Below, in pieces: positions 45,979 through 54,889 of a stretch of 64,000 nt of DNA (its first letter is position 1; each line of letters begins with the position of its first letter). The DNA is from Chitinophaga eiseniae (GTDB lineage: Bacteria > Bacteroidota > Bacteroidia > Chitinophagales > Chitinophagaceae). Under the pieces are notes generated by a model, which saw only the letters and a list, made by a program, of their open reading frames with translations, was not told the DNA's origin and ran no database searches. The position numbers and the translations under genes were made by a program. The stretch lies in NCBI RefSeq assembly GCF_012641265.1, contig NZ_JABAHZ010000003.1, forward strand, positions 1 to 64,000, given 5' to 3'.

Positions 45979-46583
45979 TTACTGAACCAATTTTTTTCAA
46001 GACATGCCCTTAATTGTAACCGGGCCCGGTGAATGATCACCCAATAGTTAGACGAGGTAAGCGAAAGATCCTTACAGATATCCTTAGATTTTTTTTCATC
46101 GAGATATTTATGTTGTATAACTGCTTTGCCTAAACTTGTTAATTTATCCATGCAGGTGCGTAATATCCGGAAGAAATCGGCCTGTTCCGCTTTACTATTA
46201 ATAGTAGTTGCCCATGCCTGTGGGGCCATTTCGCTTCGCCAATGCCCTTTCTCATTAAAAAAAGTCAGCTGTGGATCAGGGTCTTCAATATCAATTGTTG
46301 TTATAGCAGCTTTACTTGCCGTTCGAAAGTGATCATTTATTTTATTCTTAAGAATGGCCAGCAGCCAGGTTTTCTCTGAGCTCTCACCCCGAAATTGGTT
46401 CATAGACTGTAAGCCGCTGAGAAAAGTATCCTGTACCAGGTCTTGTGCCAGCCCGGTATCTGATACCCGGCTACAGGCAAATTTATACAATTCGTCTGCA
46501 TATAACTTTACCCACACCGTTGGATTACAGGTTGTCATAACTTGTAGTACTATTGACTGCCATCTTTCTGCCTGCTTATACAC
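45975..46583 (-). CDS. ECF sigma factor heading the HvfABCD-type operon
   Basis: A 202-residue ECF sigma factor. Region 2 has TGLAQDLVQDTFLSGLQSMN and region 2.4/linker EKTWLLAILKNKINDHFR. Region 4 has KSKDICKDLSLTSSNYWVII followed by HRARLQLRACLEKNW. The region-4 start (AVIQHKYLDEKKSKDI) is typical of ECF sigmas paired with small zinc-finger anti-sigmas. It is the first gene of a leftward run of six tightly packed genes, so the whole run is probably its regulon. Confidence 0.9.
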   Translation of the reverse strand: MYKQAERWQSIVLQVMTTCNPTVWVKLYADELYKFACSRVSDTGLAQDLVQDTFLSGLQSMNQFRGESSEKTWLLAILKNKINDHFRTASKAAITTIDIEDPDPQLTFFNEKGHWRSEMAPQAWATTINSKAEQADFFRILRTCMDKLTSLGKAVIQHKYLDEKKSKDICKDLSLTSSNYWVIIHRARLQLRACLEKNWFSN

Positions 46584-46772
46584 TGAGGTATATCGCTGAA
46601 GAATGATTACGGAAATATACCTGTTTTGGTTTTCTCATGAGCCCAAAAAAATGTTAAAGGCGGATGACTGGTGACAAAGGAATGGTAAAAGGCAATAGAG
46701 GGCCTTACTACTATTCGGCGTTTTATAGTAATTTTGACAAGTACCCAATGAAATATGAATTAAACTCGGCCC

Positions 46773-47489
46773 ATGAAAAATGAAATGTCGCCTGTAACGT
46801 ACACTTACTTTGTTACATTATTAAAAGCGTATCTACGCGGTACTAAAACAAGACAGGAGCTGATTGAAGAGCTGCGTGGTGTTACCCCATGGGAGGAAAA
46901 AGAGGAAAACATACATACCGAAGTTAGCCGCCTGTTGTTTCAGGTCGCCAACGAGGTAAATGAAAATTTCTACCAGGATATTGTGAGTGCCATCACCCAT
47001 GCTACCGATACTGCTCCCACCAGGGAAGGCGTGATCCACCAGTTGGAAGCCGTCCTCACCGGGTTCATAACGCCTGAACAATTGTACCAGTGGGCTACCT
47101 GGCATAATGAACCGGATATGGATGCCGTTTCGTTCTTTAACGACATTGCGGTTGACTATTTCTGCACCCAGCTGTTACCGGCCTCCTTTGAGGAGCTGGC
47201 GCTCACGGACTATAAACAGGCCCTGAAAATCTTCCAGTCGCCCCATCACGACAGCCTGAAAGATAAAGTGGCCCTGGTACTGCTTTCCCAGAAGGAAAGG
47301 CAGCGCTTCCTGTTCTACCTGGGCGATTATATCCAGGGACATAGTTCCCCGGAACAACTGGATGTATATCTTTTACACAAATTTGGAATGGACCACCATT
47401 CATTTCCTTATATGTCAGCGCTCTCTGCCATGATGCATGAACCGGCTAAGTTACCGGCACTGTTGCACATGGCCGCCATGAGCGAATAA
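46773..47489 (+). CDS. Unrecognised 238-residue cytoplasmic protein
   Basis: I do not recognise a family. The chain is mostly helical, acidic and without signal peptide or membrane span. It appears to have two similar halves: TKTRQELIEELRGVTPWEE, LTGFITPEQLYQWATWHNE and later YIQGHSSPEQLDVYLLHKFG. Both later segments read as a short 'G-x-SPEQL' helix repeat. It stands 190 bp from the divergent sigma gene and ends 1 bp from the convergent LuxE-like gene. No function can be proposed. Confidence 0.7.
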   Translation: MKNEMSPVTYTYFVTLLKAYLRGTKTRQELIEELRGVTPWEEKEENIHTEVSRLLFQVANEVNENFYQDIVSAITHATDTAPTREGVIHQLEAVLTGFITPEQLYQWATWHNEPDMDAVSFFNDIAVDYFCTQLLPASFEELALTDYKQALKIFQSPHHDSLKDKVALVLLSQKERQRFLFYLGDYIQGHSSPEQLDVYLLHKFGMDHHSFPYMSALSAMMHEPAKLPALLHMAAMSE

Positions 47490-47490
47490 T

Positions 47491-48474
47491 TCAACTTACC
47501 ATCAGGCTGCACCCTCTCAGCGCTGAATTATCCAATCGGCCCAGCACTTCAAACAAACCATTGGCGTGTATGCGTCCAATATCTTCGGTGGCGATAAAGG
47601 CACAGGAATGGATATTGGCCAGGTCAATAACATTAATGACCCCGGCGCCTTTACCCGTGCTCAGCTGAAACGGATCATTCTCATCTCTCAGCAAAATTTT
47701 CATCCAGGGTGGGGTAGCAAACAAACCATTCCCTTTGGAATAGGCCTGCGACAATAGCTCGGTCATCCCATATTCGGCATGAATAACGGAAGCGCCCAAA
47801 CGTTCCTGCAGGAACGCATGTACTTCCTGGCGGGTCCATTCCTCCCGGCGTCCCTTCATCCCGCCAGTTTCCATCACAATGGTATGGCGCAGATCCAGGG
47901 TATACTGCTCGGCAAAATCCAGCAGCCCGAAAGTGACCCCAATTAACAATACCCGCTGTCCCCTGGCCTCCAGCGCCCGTAGCTGGTGATACAACTTATC
48001 ATGTTCATACAGGTAAAAGCCGCTCTCCGGATGGTCGCTGCGGGTCACCATTTCCTGCACCATCCTCACCAGTGATGAATGCTGCCGCTCCAGGTAAGAA
48101 GGCAGCAATCCCAGGATCACGTAATCGTCTACCGGGCCATAAAACTGTTCGAAGGCCGTCATGAAACTACGGGTATAAATGGCGGATTCCTTCACCAGGT
48201 GGCGGCTGTTGATCGTTTGGGTGGTACCGCTGCTCTCAAATAGCAGCTCCGGCTCAAAAGTGCCGCTGACCACCGTATGGGATTTGAAAAATTGTATCGG
48301 TAGATAAGGAATTTCCAGGATGCTTTTTACGGAAGCCGGTGCAATGCGCAAGGCATCCGTATAAGCCCGGTACAGGTCATTTTCCCGGTACTGGTAACGG
48401 AAAAGCTCCAGGGCAGCGGCTTCCAGTCCGTTGTCCTGCAGTGAAAAAATAGTGTCCGGTGATACCACGGTCAT
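47491..48474 (-). CDS. LuxE/PaaK-like acyl-protein synthetase family protein
   Basis: A 327-residue ANL-type protein. LuxE-like motifs include IPYLPIQFFKSHTVVSG, LLFESSGTTQTINSRHLV (the phosphate-binding SSGTT loop), METGGMKGRREEWTRQE, VIHAEYGMTELLSQAYSKG (adenine-pocket motif), and TEDIGRIHANGLFEVLGRLD near the C-terminus. LuxE activates fatty acids in luminescent bacteria, but Bacteroidota homologues are found without lux genes and may activate another carboxylate. No luxCDAB genes are nearby. The stop faces the unknown gene with a 1-bp gap. Confidence 0.85.
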   Translation of the reverse strand: MTVVSPDTIFSLQDNGLEAAALELFRYQYRENDLYRAYTDALRIAPASVKSILEIPYLPIQFFKSHTVVSGTFEPELLFESSGTTQTINSRHLVKESAIYTRSFMTAFEQFYGPVDDYVILGLLPSYLERQHSSLVRMVQEMVTRSDHPESGFYLYEHDKLYHQLRALEARGQRVLLIGVTFGLLDFAEQYTLDLRHTIVMETGGMKGRREEWTRQEVHAFLQERLGASVIHAEYGMTELLSQAYSKGNGLFATPPWMKILLRDENDPFQLSTGKGAGVINVIDLANIHSCAFIATEDIGRIHANGLFEVLGRLDNSALRGCSLMVS

Positions 48475-48623
48475 GTATAGCTGGCTTTAAAATCTGACAA
48501 AGTTAGGGAGAAGAATAAATCTAACGCCAGTAAGTAACAATTGGCATGAAAAAACGTTTTTAGGAAGAAGGGTAGAGATAGCTGAATATTTGTATATTTC
48601 CTAAATTAATGTAGGTTTGTTTT

Positions 48624-49064
48624 ATGAAGAAAATTCTGTTTTTGTTCCTGGTGGCTGGATTACTTTACGCCTGTAAAAAAGATAAGATAGGTAGCAAGCC
48701 TATTCTCTCCTTCAAAGGATATACAGCGGATAGTGTTACAAATACCACGCAACAGCTGGGCGTTATTATGAATGTCCGGGATGGAGATGGCGATATAGAA
48801 GACTCCCTCTGGATAGCCGTTCGATATAGAAATTCTGGCACATCCGATACATTATATACCATTAAACAAATGGGCAGCATTGGTGCCAATAAAGGTAATA
48901 GCGTCAACGCCGATGTATATATCAACCTCCTGCCTACCCAGTTCAAAATATCACACCCCTTTATTGCAGACGACAGCATTCACTTTGTAGTATTCATAAA
49001 GGATAATGCCGGGAACTTTAGCGATACCATTGGTACCAGGGGCATTCCTTACAATGCACAATAA
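48624..49064 (+). CDS. Small lipoprotein of unknown function
   Basis: A 146-residue lipoprotein with lipobox LLYAC (Cys17) and a single beta-rich domain: VIMNVRDGDGDIEDSLWIAV, YINLLPTQFKISHPF and IHFVVFIKDNAGNFSDT. The D-x-D-G-D and N-A-G-N segments resemble cadherin/Ig-like calcium loops common in Bacteroidota surface proteins. It is a single gene followed by a hairpin terminator. Role unknown. Confidence 0.75.
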   Translation: MKKILFLFLVAGLLYACKKDKIGSKPILSFKGYTADSVTNTTQQLGVIMNVRDGDGDIEDSLWIAVRYRNSGTSDTLYTIKQMGSIGANKGNSVNADVYINLLPTQFKISHPFIADDSIHFVVFIKDNAGNFSDTIGTRGIPYNAQ

Positions 49065-49094
49065 CTAAAATAGCTTACATTTACGATATTGCAG

Positions 49095-49117
49095 GGATTC
49101 CTTTAATAAAGGAATCC
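49095..49117 (+). terminator. Hairpin terminator after the small lipoprotein gene
   Basis: A 10-bp perfect stem (49095-49104 with 49108-49117) with a 3-nt loop is followed by TTTTATTTTTAG. It lies 31 bases past the lipoprotein stop. Confidence 0.8.
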
Positions 49118-49151
49118 TTTTATTTTTAGTTTTACTACTCATTTCTAGCAT

Positions 49152-50690
49152 ATGGATAAATTAGAGGAATTACAGTCGAAGATAGCCGAAGCCATGTTGG
49201 GTGGCGGCGAAGTACGCATCGCCTCCCAGCATAAAAAGGGTAAGCTTACCGCCCGCGAAAGGATACAGCTGTTGATGGATGAAGGCTCCTTCGAAGAGCT
49301 GGATATGCTGGTAACGAACCGCAACCGGGGCCAGACAGCCGACCAGGAACAATTCCTCGGCGATGGCGTAGTAACCGGTTATGGTACTATCAATGGACGC
49401 CTTACCTACGTATTTTCCCAGGACTTTACCGTTTACGGCGGTAGCCTCTCCGAACCCCACGCCCGTAAGATCTGTAAAATTATGGACCTGGCCATGCAAA
49501 ACGGCGCGCCCATCATCGGGCTCAACGACAGCGGAGGCGCCCGCATCCAGGAAGGCGTGGTAAGCCTGGGTGGCTATGCCGATATCTTTTACCGCAACAC
49601 CAGGGCCTCCGGCGTTATCCCCCAGATATCCGCTATCATGGGCCCCTGCGCCGGCGGAGCCGTATACTCTCCCGCTATCACCGACTTTATCCTCATGGTG
49701 GAACAAACCTCCTATATGTTTGTGACCGGTCCTAACGTGGTAAAGACCGTTACCCATGAAGAAGTGACCTCGGAAGAGCTGGGCGGCGCCCAAACCCATG
49801 CCGCCAAAAGCGGCGTTACCCACTTCGCCTGCGCCAACGAGGTGGAATGCATACAATATGTAAAACAACTGCTGAGCTATGTTCCGCAAAACTGCGAAGA
49901 AACTGCCCCCGTATACCCTTACGAACCGGGCAACGAACGCAGGGAAGCCCTCAACACCCTGATCCCGCTGCATCCCAATCAGCCCTACGATATGAAAGAG
50001 GCTATTGAACAAATCGTGGATAAGGGCAGCTTCTTCGAAGTACACAAAGACTTTGCAGAAAACATGATCGTAGGCTTTGCCCGCATTGCCGGCAGAAGCA
50101 TCGGTATCGTGGCCAACCAGCCAGCGCACCTCGCCGGCGTACTCGATATACATGCCTCTGTGAAAGGCGCCCGCTTTACCCGCTTCTGCGATGCCTTCAA
50201 CGTGCCCCTGCTGGTACTGGTAGATGTACCCGGCTTCCTCCCCGGCACCGACCAGGAATGGAATGGTATCATCACCAACGGCGCCAAATTACTGTACGCA
50301 CTCAGTGAGGCTACAGTACCCAAATTGACCGTCACCACCCGCAAAGCCTATGGCGGCGCCTACTGCGTGATGAACTCCAAACATATCGGGGCCGACCTCA
50401 ACTTTGCCTTCCCCCAGGCCGAAATCGCCGTAATGGGCGCTAAAGGTGCAGTAGAAATCATCTTCAAAAAAGAAATTGATACCGCCCCCGATCCGGAAAC
50501 ACGCATGAACGAGCTGGTGGCCGATTATACGGAACGATTCGCGAACCCTTACCTGGCAGCAGAAAAAGGATATATCGATGAAGTAATCTCCCCGGATCAA
50601 ACCAGGATCAAACTGATCAAAGCATTCAAAATGCTGGAAAATAAAGTGGTAAATATGCCGAGAAAAAAACACGGCAACATACCTTTGTAG
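49152..50690 (+). CDS. Acyl-CoA carboxylase carboxyltransferase subunit (propionyl/methylmalonyl-CoA type)
   Basis: A 512-residue biotin-dependent carboxyltransferase beta subunit. N-terminal crotonase-like half: [39 protein letters not shown] and [16 protein letters not shown] [21 protein letters not shown]-terminal half: [38 protein letters not shown] and [19 protein letters not shown]. These acyl-CoA and biotin site motifs define the PccB/MmdA group. It likely works with biotin carboxylase and carrier subunits encoded elsewhere, or as the alpha subunit of a methylmalonyl-CoA decarboxylase. Confidence 0.92.
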   Translation: MDKLEELQSKIAEAMLGGGEVRIASQHKKGKLTARERIQLLMDEGSFEELDMLVTNRNRGQTADQEQFLGDGVVTGYGTINGRLTYVFSQDFTVYGGSLSEPHARKICKIMDLAMQNGAPIIGLNDSGGARIQEGVVSLGGYADIFYRNTRASGVIPQISAIMGPCAGGAVYSPAITDFILMVEQTSYMFVTGPNVVKTVTHEEVTSEELGGAQTHAAKSGVTHFACANEVECIQYVKQLLSYVPQNCEETAPVYPYEPGNERREALNTLIPLHPNQPYDMKEAIEQIVDKGSFFEVHKDFAENMIVGFARIAGRSIGIVANQPAHLAGVLDIHASVKGARFTRFCDAFNVPLLVLVDVPGFLPGTDQEWNGIITNGAKLLYALSEATVPKLTVTTRKAYGGAYCVMNSKHIGADLNFAFPQAEIAVMGAKGAVEIIFKKEIDTAPDPETRMNELVADYTERFANPYLAAEKGYIDEVISPDQTRIKLIKAFKMLENKVVNMPRKKHGNIPL

Positions 50691-50760
50691 TAGCTGGGCA
50701 TCAGCGGTTGGCAGTACCTCCCATTGCCAGCCGCCGATAGTTAAAAGCACACCCGTTACT

Positions 50761-51597
50761 ATGTTTCGACAAATTTTCAACTTTATCCTTTTCACATCGA
50801 TCTATATTTCGCTGTGCGCACTATTGATGATCTGGCAAACCAATCGACTGCTGGACCTTCAATACCCGGAAAATACCTTCTATCTCTTTGTTTTCTTTTC
50901 CACGATCTGCAGCTATAACTTCCACTGGTACCTTACTCCCGGCACCTATTCGTCTTCGGAAAGGATCCGCTGGGGCAACCGGCACCGTATCCTTATGCTC
51001 CTGCTCTGTGGCGTTGGCGCTATCGGCTCGCTCTGGTTCTTCTGGCAACTCAGGGAACATTGGCTGGTGCTCTCCGGCAGCGCTATCCTTACCTTCCTCT
51101 ATTCAGCACCTAAAGTACCTCATGCTGCTTTCCGCTGGCTCAGCAAAATAGCCATCGGCAAAACCCTGTTCCTGACGTTTGTATGGACGTATGTTACTAC
51201 CGTATTGCCTGCATTGGTAGCCTGCAAATTCCAGGTAGAAGCCCTGGTATTCCTCTCCCTCCACCGCTTCTTCCTGATTTATGCCATCTGCATTTTGTTC
51301 GACTACCGCGACCTGGAATCCGATAAAAAAGAAGGCATCCGCAGCCTGATCACCTTCCTTGACGAAAAAAATCTCAACAGGCTATACTATTTCTCTTTGC
51401 TCATGGCAGCGGTATCAGCAGGACTCATGGGCCCCTTCTCCACCCTGCCCGCCATCATGACGTTGATGGTACCGGTGATTACTACCGCCCTCATCACGCG
51501 TAAAGCGCAGCATACCGACTCTGACTACCTCTTCTATTTCGTACTCGATGGATTTATGGCGCTATCTGCATTGTTATACCTGCTGGGTAATCTCTAA
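50761..51597 (+). CDS. UbiA-superfamily-like integral membrane protein
   Basis: A 278-residue membrane protein with about eight helices. The loop FDYRDLESDKKEGIRSLITF matches the second Asp motif (D-x-x-x-D) of UbiA prenyltransferases. The first motif (N-D-x-x-D) is not seen; the corresponding loop reads TICSYNFHWYLTPGTYSSSE. It may be a divergent prenyltransferase for quinone or lipid synthesis, or a member that lost catalysis. It lies 70 bp after the carboxylase and 44 bp before the M42 peptidase. Confidence 0.7.
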   Translation: MFRQIFNFILFTSIYISLCALLMIWQTNRLLDLQYPENTFYLFVFFSTICSYNFHWYLTPGTYSSSERIRWGNRHRILMLLLCGVGAIGSLWFFWQLREHWLVLSGSAILTFLYSAPKVPHAAFRWLSKIAIGKTLFLTFVWTYVTTVLPALVACKFQVEALVFLSLHRFFLIYAICILFDYRDLESDKKEGIRSLITFLDEKNLNRLYYFSLLMAAVSAGLMGPFSTLPAIMTLMVPVITTALITRKAQHTDSDYLFYFVLDGFMALSALLYLLGNL

Positions 51598-51641
51598 AAA
51601 GCTATTTTCCTTACATTTGTCCGGTCTCAATCTGGAACATT

Positions 51642-52742
51642 ATGTCTAAAAAACAGAAATCAATATTTACCAAGGAATCACTGGCATTCCTCGCCAATTA
51701 CCTGAATAACCCTTCTCCGACCGGCTTTGAAAAAGAAGGACAAAAACTCTGGTTGAAATATCTTACGCCTTATATCGACGAACACTTCGTAGATGCCTAT
51801 GGCTCCGCGGTGGGTGTTATCAATCCTAAGGCGCCTTTTAAGGTAGTCATTGAAGCACATGCCGATGAAATTTCCTGGTTTGTAAACTATATCTCACCGG
51901 AAGGGCTGATCTACGTTATCCGCAATGGTGGCTCCGATCAACAGATTGCTCCCTCCAAGAGAGTAAATATCCATACAGAAAAAGGCGTGGTAAAGGCTGT
52001 ATTCGGCTGGCCCGCCATACATACCCGCATTCGCAGCGGAGACGGCAAAGAACCACAACCTAAAGTAGAAAATATCTTCCTCGACTGTGGCGCCCGTTCC
52101 CGTAAAGAAGTAGAAGACCTGGGCATCCACGTGGGTTGTGTATGTACTTTTGAAGATGGATTTGAAGAGCTAAACTACGACTACTATATCTGCCGCGCCA
52201 TAGATAACCGTATCGGCGGTTTCATGATTGCAGAAGTAGCCCGCCTGCTGAAAGAAAAGAAACAGGAGCTGCCTTTCGGTCTTTATATCGTCAACGCCGT
52301 GCAGGAAGAAGTAGGTTTAAGGGGCGCAGAAATGATTGCCAAACGCATTAAACCCAATGTGGCCATCATTACCGATGTGACCCACGATACTACCACACCG
52401 ATGATCAATAAAAACATCGAAGGAGAAATCAAATGTGGCAATGGTCCCAGCATCACCTACGGTCCGGCGGTACACAACATTCTCCGCGACCTGATCATCA
52501 AAACAGCTAAAAAGAACGATATCCCGCACCAGCTGCACGCCGTAAGCCGCAGCACCGGCACCGATACCGACGCTTTTGCGTACAGCAATGATGGTACGCC
52601 TTCTGCCCTCATCAGCCTTCCACTCCGCTATATGCACACTACCGTGGAAATGGTGAAGAAAGATGATATCGAGAATACCATCCAGCTTATTTATCATACC
52701 CTGCTGAATATTACCCCTAAGACGAATTTTCAGTATTTGTAA
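51642..52742 (+). CDS. M42-family glutamyl-type aminopeptidase
   Basis: A 366-residue dinuclear metalloaminopeptidase of the M42 family (PepA/FrvX/TET type), cytoplasmic. Metal and catalytic residues: VVIEAHADEISWFVNYI (His and Asp), CRAIDNRIGGFMIAE (bridging Asp), VNAVQEEVGLRGAEMIAK (catalytic Glu pair), AIITDVTHDTT (Asp) and PLRYMHTTVEMVKKDD (C-terminal His). M42 enzymes form dodecameric tetrahedra that trim peptides. M42-like cellulases share the fold, but nothing here points to sugar substrates. Confidence 0.92.
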   Translation: MSKKQKSIFTKESLAFLANYLNNPSPTGFEKEGQKLWLKYLTPYIDEHFVDAYGSAVGVINPKAPFKVVIEAHADEISWFVNYISPEGLIYVIRNGGSDQQIAPSKRVNIHTEKGVVKAVFGWPAIHTRIRSGDGKEPQPKVENIFLDCGARSRKEVEDLGIHVGCVCTFEDGFEELNYDYYICRAIDNRIGGFMIAEVARLLKEKKQELPFGLYIVNAVQEEVGLRGAEMIAKRIKPNVAIITDVTHDTTTPMINKNIEGEIKCGNGPSITYGPAVHNILRDLIIKTAKKNDIPHQLHAVSRSTGTDTDAFAYSNDGTPSALISLPLRYMHTTVEMVKKDDIENTIQLIYHTLLNITPKTNFQYL

Positions 52743-52818
52743 TCACGCAAAGTAATAAAGAAGCAAAGCCGCAAAGGATAATATCTTTGCGGCTTTGCTT
52801 CTTTATTACTTTGCGTGA
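52743..52818. terminator. Perfect 34-bp hairpin between convergent genes (repeat family copy 1)
   Basis: Arms 52743-52776 and 52785-52818 are perfectly complementary with an 8-nt loop. The element exactly fills the gap between two convergent stop codons and so would end transcription from both sides. Its right arm (52786-52818) aligns without gaps to 53734-53766, with 26 of 33 bases the same, so it belongs to a dispersed hairpin family. Confidence 0.85.
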
Positions 52819-52820
52819 CA

Positions 52821-53591
52821 TTAGTTCTTAAAGAAATCCTGCGCCCTGGTGGTCTGCTCTACCCAGGCGCCTGAATTAGGCTGCATCACATACTCGCTCA
52901 ATCCCACATGCTTGGCGCCCGGCGCCCAATCGTAAGTATATCCCATCCGTGTCCAGGGGTAGTGATAATCCGTAGCGGCGGTAAGCGGGCGATAATAAGC
53001 GAAAATAATGTAGTTGTTAAACCAGGTGGTATAGTCGGCCGACACACTGCCCACCAGCACAGGGCCGGTAGTTTTGGTGTCGATCGCCGGGTTGCCGGCC
53101 GGCCGGTACAGGCGATCAGCCTTTACCCACATAGTGGATATATGCGTATTAGTTTTGGCATTCACTGGTGGAAGTCCTAACAGCTGGCAAATACGTTGAA
53201 TGGTATCGGAACTGGCCGTAAAAGAAGGACCAATCTTGTTTTTCATCTGTTTGGGAATAAACAGCCAGGCATCCCCCCAAACCGTGGTAATGGAGTCGCC
53301 GGCTGGGTAGCTGGAAGGATAACGCATAAAGGTGCCCATCAGCACATACGACTGCCCATTGATAGTTTTCCATTGCAAATCCGGGTTGGTGGGCGTAATG
53401 GGCCACAGCTGATCGGTAATTTCGCTGCTATCCGCCACCATGGCATCCTGTACGGCCTGGGCATACAACTGTGCTAAGCTGGGGGTAGGCGGTGGTATTG
53501 GGTCATCATTTTTTTTACAACCTGTAAAAACGAGAGCGGCCATTAAAAAGAGCGTCAGCAGCGCCTGACCATTGAGGTGATAGTGTTTCAT
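52821..53591 (-). CDS. Lipoprotein of unknown function
   Basis: A 256-residue lipoprotein. MKHYHLNGQALLTLFLMAAL gives a good signal peptide with lipobox FTGC and a Pro-rich tether (DDPIPPPTPS); an upstream ATG at 53717 would add 42 unlikely residues. The body has PTNPDLQWKTINGQSYVLM, DAWLFIPKQMKNKIGPSFT, RICQLLGLPPVNAKTNTHI and YCYPWTRMGYTYDW-like YHYPWTRMGYTYDWAP. It contains many Trp and Tyr residues and ends WVEQTTRAQDFFKN. I do not know a named family; a secreted enzyme or binding protein is possible. Confidence 0.75.
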   Translation of the reverse strand: MKHYHLNGQALLTLFLMAALVFTGCKKNDDPIPPPTPSLAQLYAQAVQDAMVADSSEITDQLWPITPTNPDLQWKTINGQSYVLMGTFMRYPSSYPAGDSITTVWGDAWLFIPKQMKNKIGPSFTASSDTIQRICQLLGLPPVNAKTNTHISTMWVKADRLYRPAGNPAIDTKTTGPVLVGSVSADYTTWFNNYIIFAYYRPLTAATDYHYPWTRMGYTYDWAPGAKHVGLSEYVMQPNSGAWVEQTTRAQDFFKN

Positions 53592-53685
53592 AGAAGTGGT
53601 TTTCTGGATAATGGTGATGAAAATATTGATTATTTCGAGCGCTGCAAGTATATGTATTTCAAGGGAATAAACAAAAAAACGATTT

Positions 53686-53766
53686 ACACGCAGAGAAGCG
53701 AAGGAGCAAACACACAAAAGAATTTATTATCTCTTTGCGTCTTTGCTCCTTCGCTTCTTTGCGTGT
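53686..53766. repeat. Imperfect 25-bp hairpin (repeat family copy 2)
   Basis: Arms 53686-53710 and 53742-53766 pair with one mismatch around a 31-nt loop. The right side is related in sequence to the hairpin at 52743-52818. It follows the AroQ stop by 16 bases and precedes the leftward lipoprotein gene, so it can terminate the AroQ transcript. Confidence 0.7.
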
Positions 53767-53781
53767 TATCTTATTCGCGTA

Positions 53782-54201
53782 CTAATCAATCACAAAATAC
53801 TCCACTCCCAACTGGTACCCCTTCAAACCCAGGCCACAGATACAGCCTACGCACTTAGGCGCAATCAGGGAGGTATGCCGGAATTCTTCCCGGGCATATA
53901 CGTTGCTGATATGGATTTCCAGCACCGGTGTTTTGATCCCTGCAATAGCATCCCGGATGGCAACGGAAGTATGCGTATAGGCGCCCGCGTTAAGCAGGAC
54001 ACCATCATAGGAAAAACCCACTTCATGCAGATAGTTGACCAGTTCCCCTTCTACATTGCTTTGGTAGTAAGTAAAAGTGATGTCGGGGAAATGTCTTTGC
54101 AGGTGCTTAAAATATTGTTCGAAAGATTCACTGCCGTAAATGCCTGTTTCACGCTTCCCGAGCAGGTTTAAGTTAGGCCCGTTAATAATAGCTATTTGCA
54201 T
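53782..54201 (-). CDS. aroQ: Type II 3-dehydroquinate dehydratase
   Basis: A 139-residue shikimate-pathway enzyme that dehydrates 3-dehydroquinate. The N-terminal IINGPNLNLLGKRETGIYG motif carries the catalytic Tyr on the lid loop. LLNAGAYTHTSVAIRDAI binds substrate, and LEIHISNVYAREEFRHTS holds the catalytic His and the Arg/Glu pair. CICGLGLKGYQLGVEY is the usual C-terminus. Length matches the dodecameric type II family. Confidence 0.95.
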   Translation of the reverse strand: MQIAIINGPNLNLLGKRETGIYGSESFEQYFKHLQRHFPDITFTYYQSNVEGELVNYLHEVGFSYDGVLLNAGAYTHTSVAIRDAIAGIKTPVLEIHISNVYAREEFRHTSLIAPKCVGCICGLGLKGYQLGVEYFVID

Positions 54202-54239
54202 GATAATGGTTATAAAATTGATGAATACGGCTAAGATAA

Positions 54240-54815
54240 TTAATCCTCTTTATTATCACTACCCCAGCGGAAGGTTTGTTGTTCTATACCCGCCAGGTCA
54301 ATGATCCGGTCTACCACGGTGGCCGCCATTTCTTCGAGGGTGGCAGGCACGCTGTAAAACGAAGGCGTAGCCGGGCAAATGATGCCACCGGCCATCGTTA
54401 CCGCTTCCATGTTCTTAATATGTACCAGGTTATAGGGCGTTTCCCTGACCACGCAAATCAGTTTCCGCCGCTCTTTTAATACCACGTCTGCGGCGCGGGT
54501 GATCAGGTCGTTCGAAATACCGGTAGCAATACGCCCCAGCGTACCCATAGAACAAGGGCAAATAATCATGGTATTAAACCTCCCGGAGCCGGAAGCAAAA
54601 GGTGCATGGAAATCCTGTTGGGTATAAAAGCGGAAAGGCAATTGCTTATAATCTTCGTCTCTCAGTTCTGTTTCCCATACAGTCTTGGCATTTTCGGTCA
54701 TTACAACGGCTACCTGGTCCAGCTGCGCCTGCGCAGCCTGTAGCTTTTGTAACAACTGTCGGGCATAGATGGAACCACTTGCCCCGGTAACTGCTACTAC
54801 TATACGATGTTTCAT
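54240..54815 (-). CDS. ubiX: UbiX-type flavin prenyltransferase
   Basis: A 191-residue enzyme that makes prenylated FMN, the cofactor of UbiD decarboxylases. VAVTGASGSIYARQLLQKL is the flavin-binding N-terminus. RFNTMIICPCSMGTLGRIAT, SNDLITRAADVVLKERR and VRETPYNLVHIKNMEAV are family signatures, and GGIICPATPSFY closes the site. It sits 38 bp upstream of aroQ on the same strand. UbiD itself is not in the window. Confidence 0.93.
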   Translation of the reverse strand: MKHRIVVAVTGASGSIYARQLLQKLQAAQAQLDQVAVVMTENAKTVWETELRDEDYKQLPFRFYTQQDFHAPFASGSGRFNTMIICPCSMGTLGRIATGISNDLITRAADVVLKERRKLICVVRETPYNLVHIKNMEAVTMAGGIICPATPSFYSVPATLEEMAATVVDRIIDLAGIEQQTFRWGSDNKED

Positions 54816-54889
54816 TGGCTATGCTGTTGATGACACAAAGCTAGCCTATTATCCGTTACCGGGTGACAGTTCTTTATAAAACCGGAAGA

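Noticed and set aside
47491..48474. A luminescence (lux) or fatty-acid reductase system based on the LuxE-like gene
   Set aside because: No luxA, luxB, luxC or luxD homologue is nearby, and LuxE-like proteins occur alone in many Bacteroidota.
49170..50153. 327-codon open frame antisense to the acyl-CoA carboxylase
   Set aside because: It is Gly/His/Phe-rich with no known fold and lies fully inside a conserved enzyme gene.
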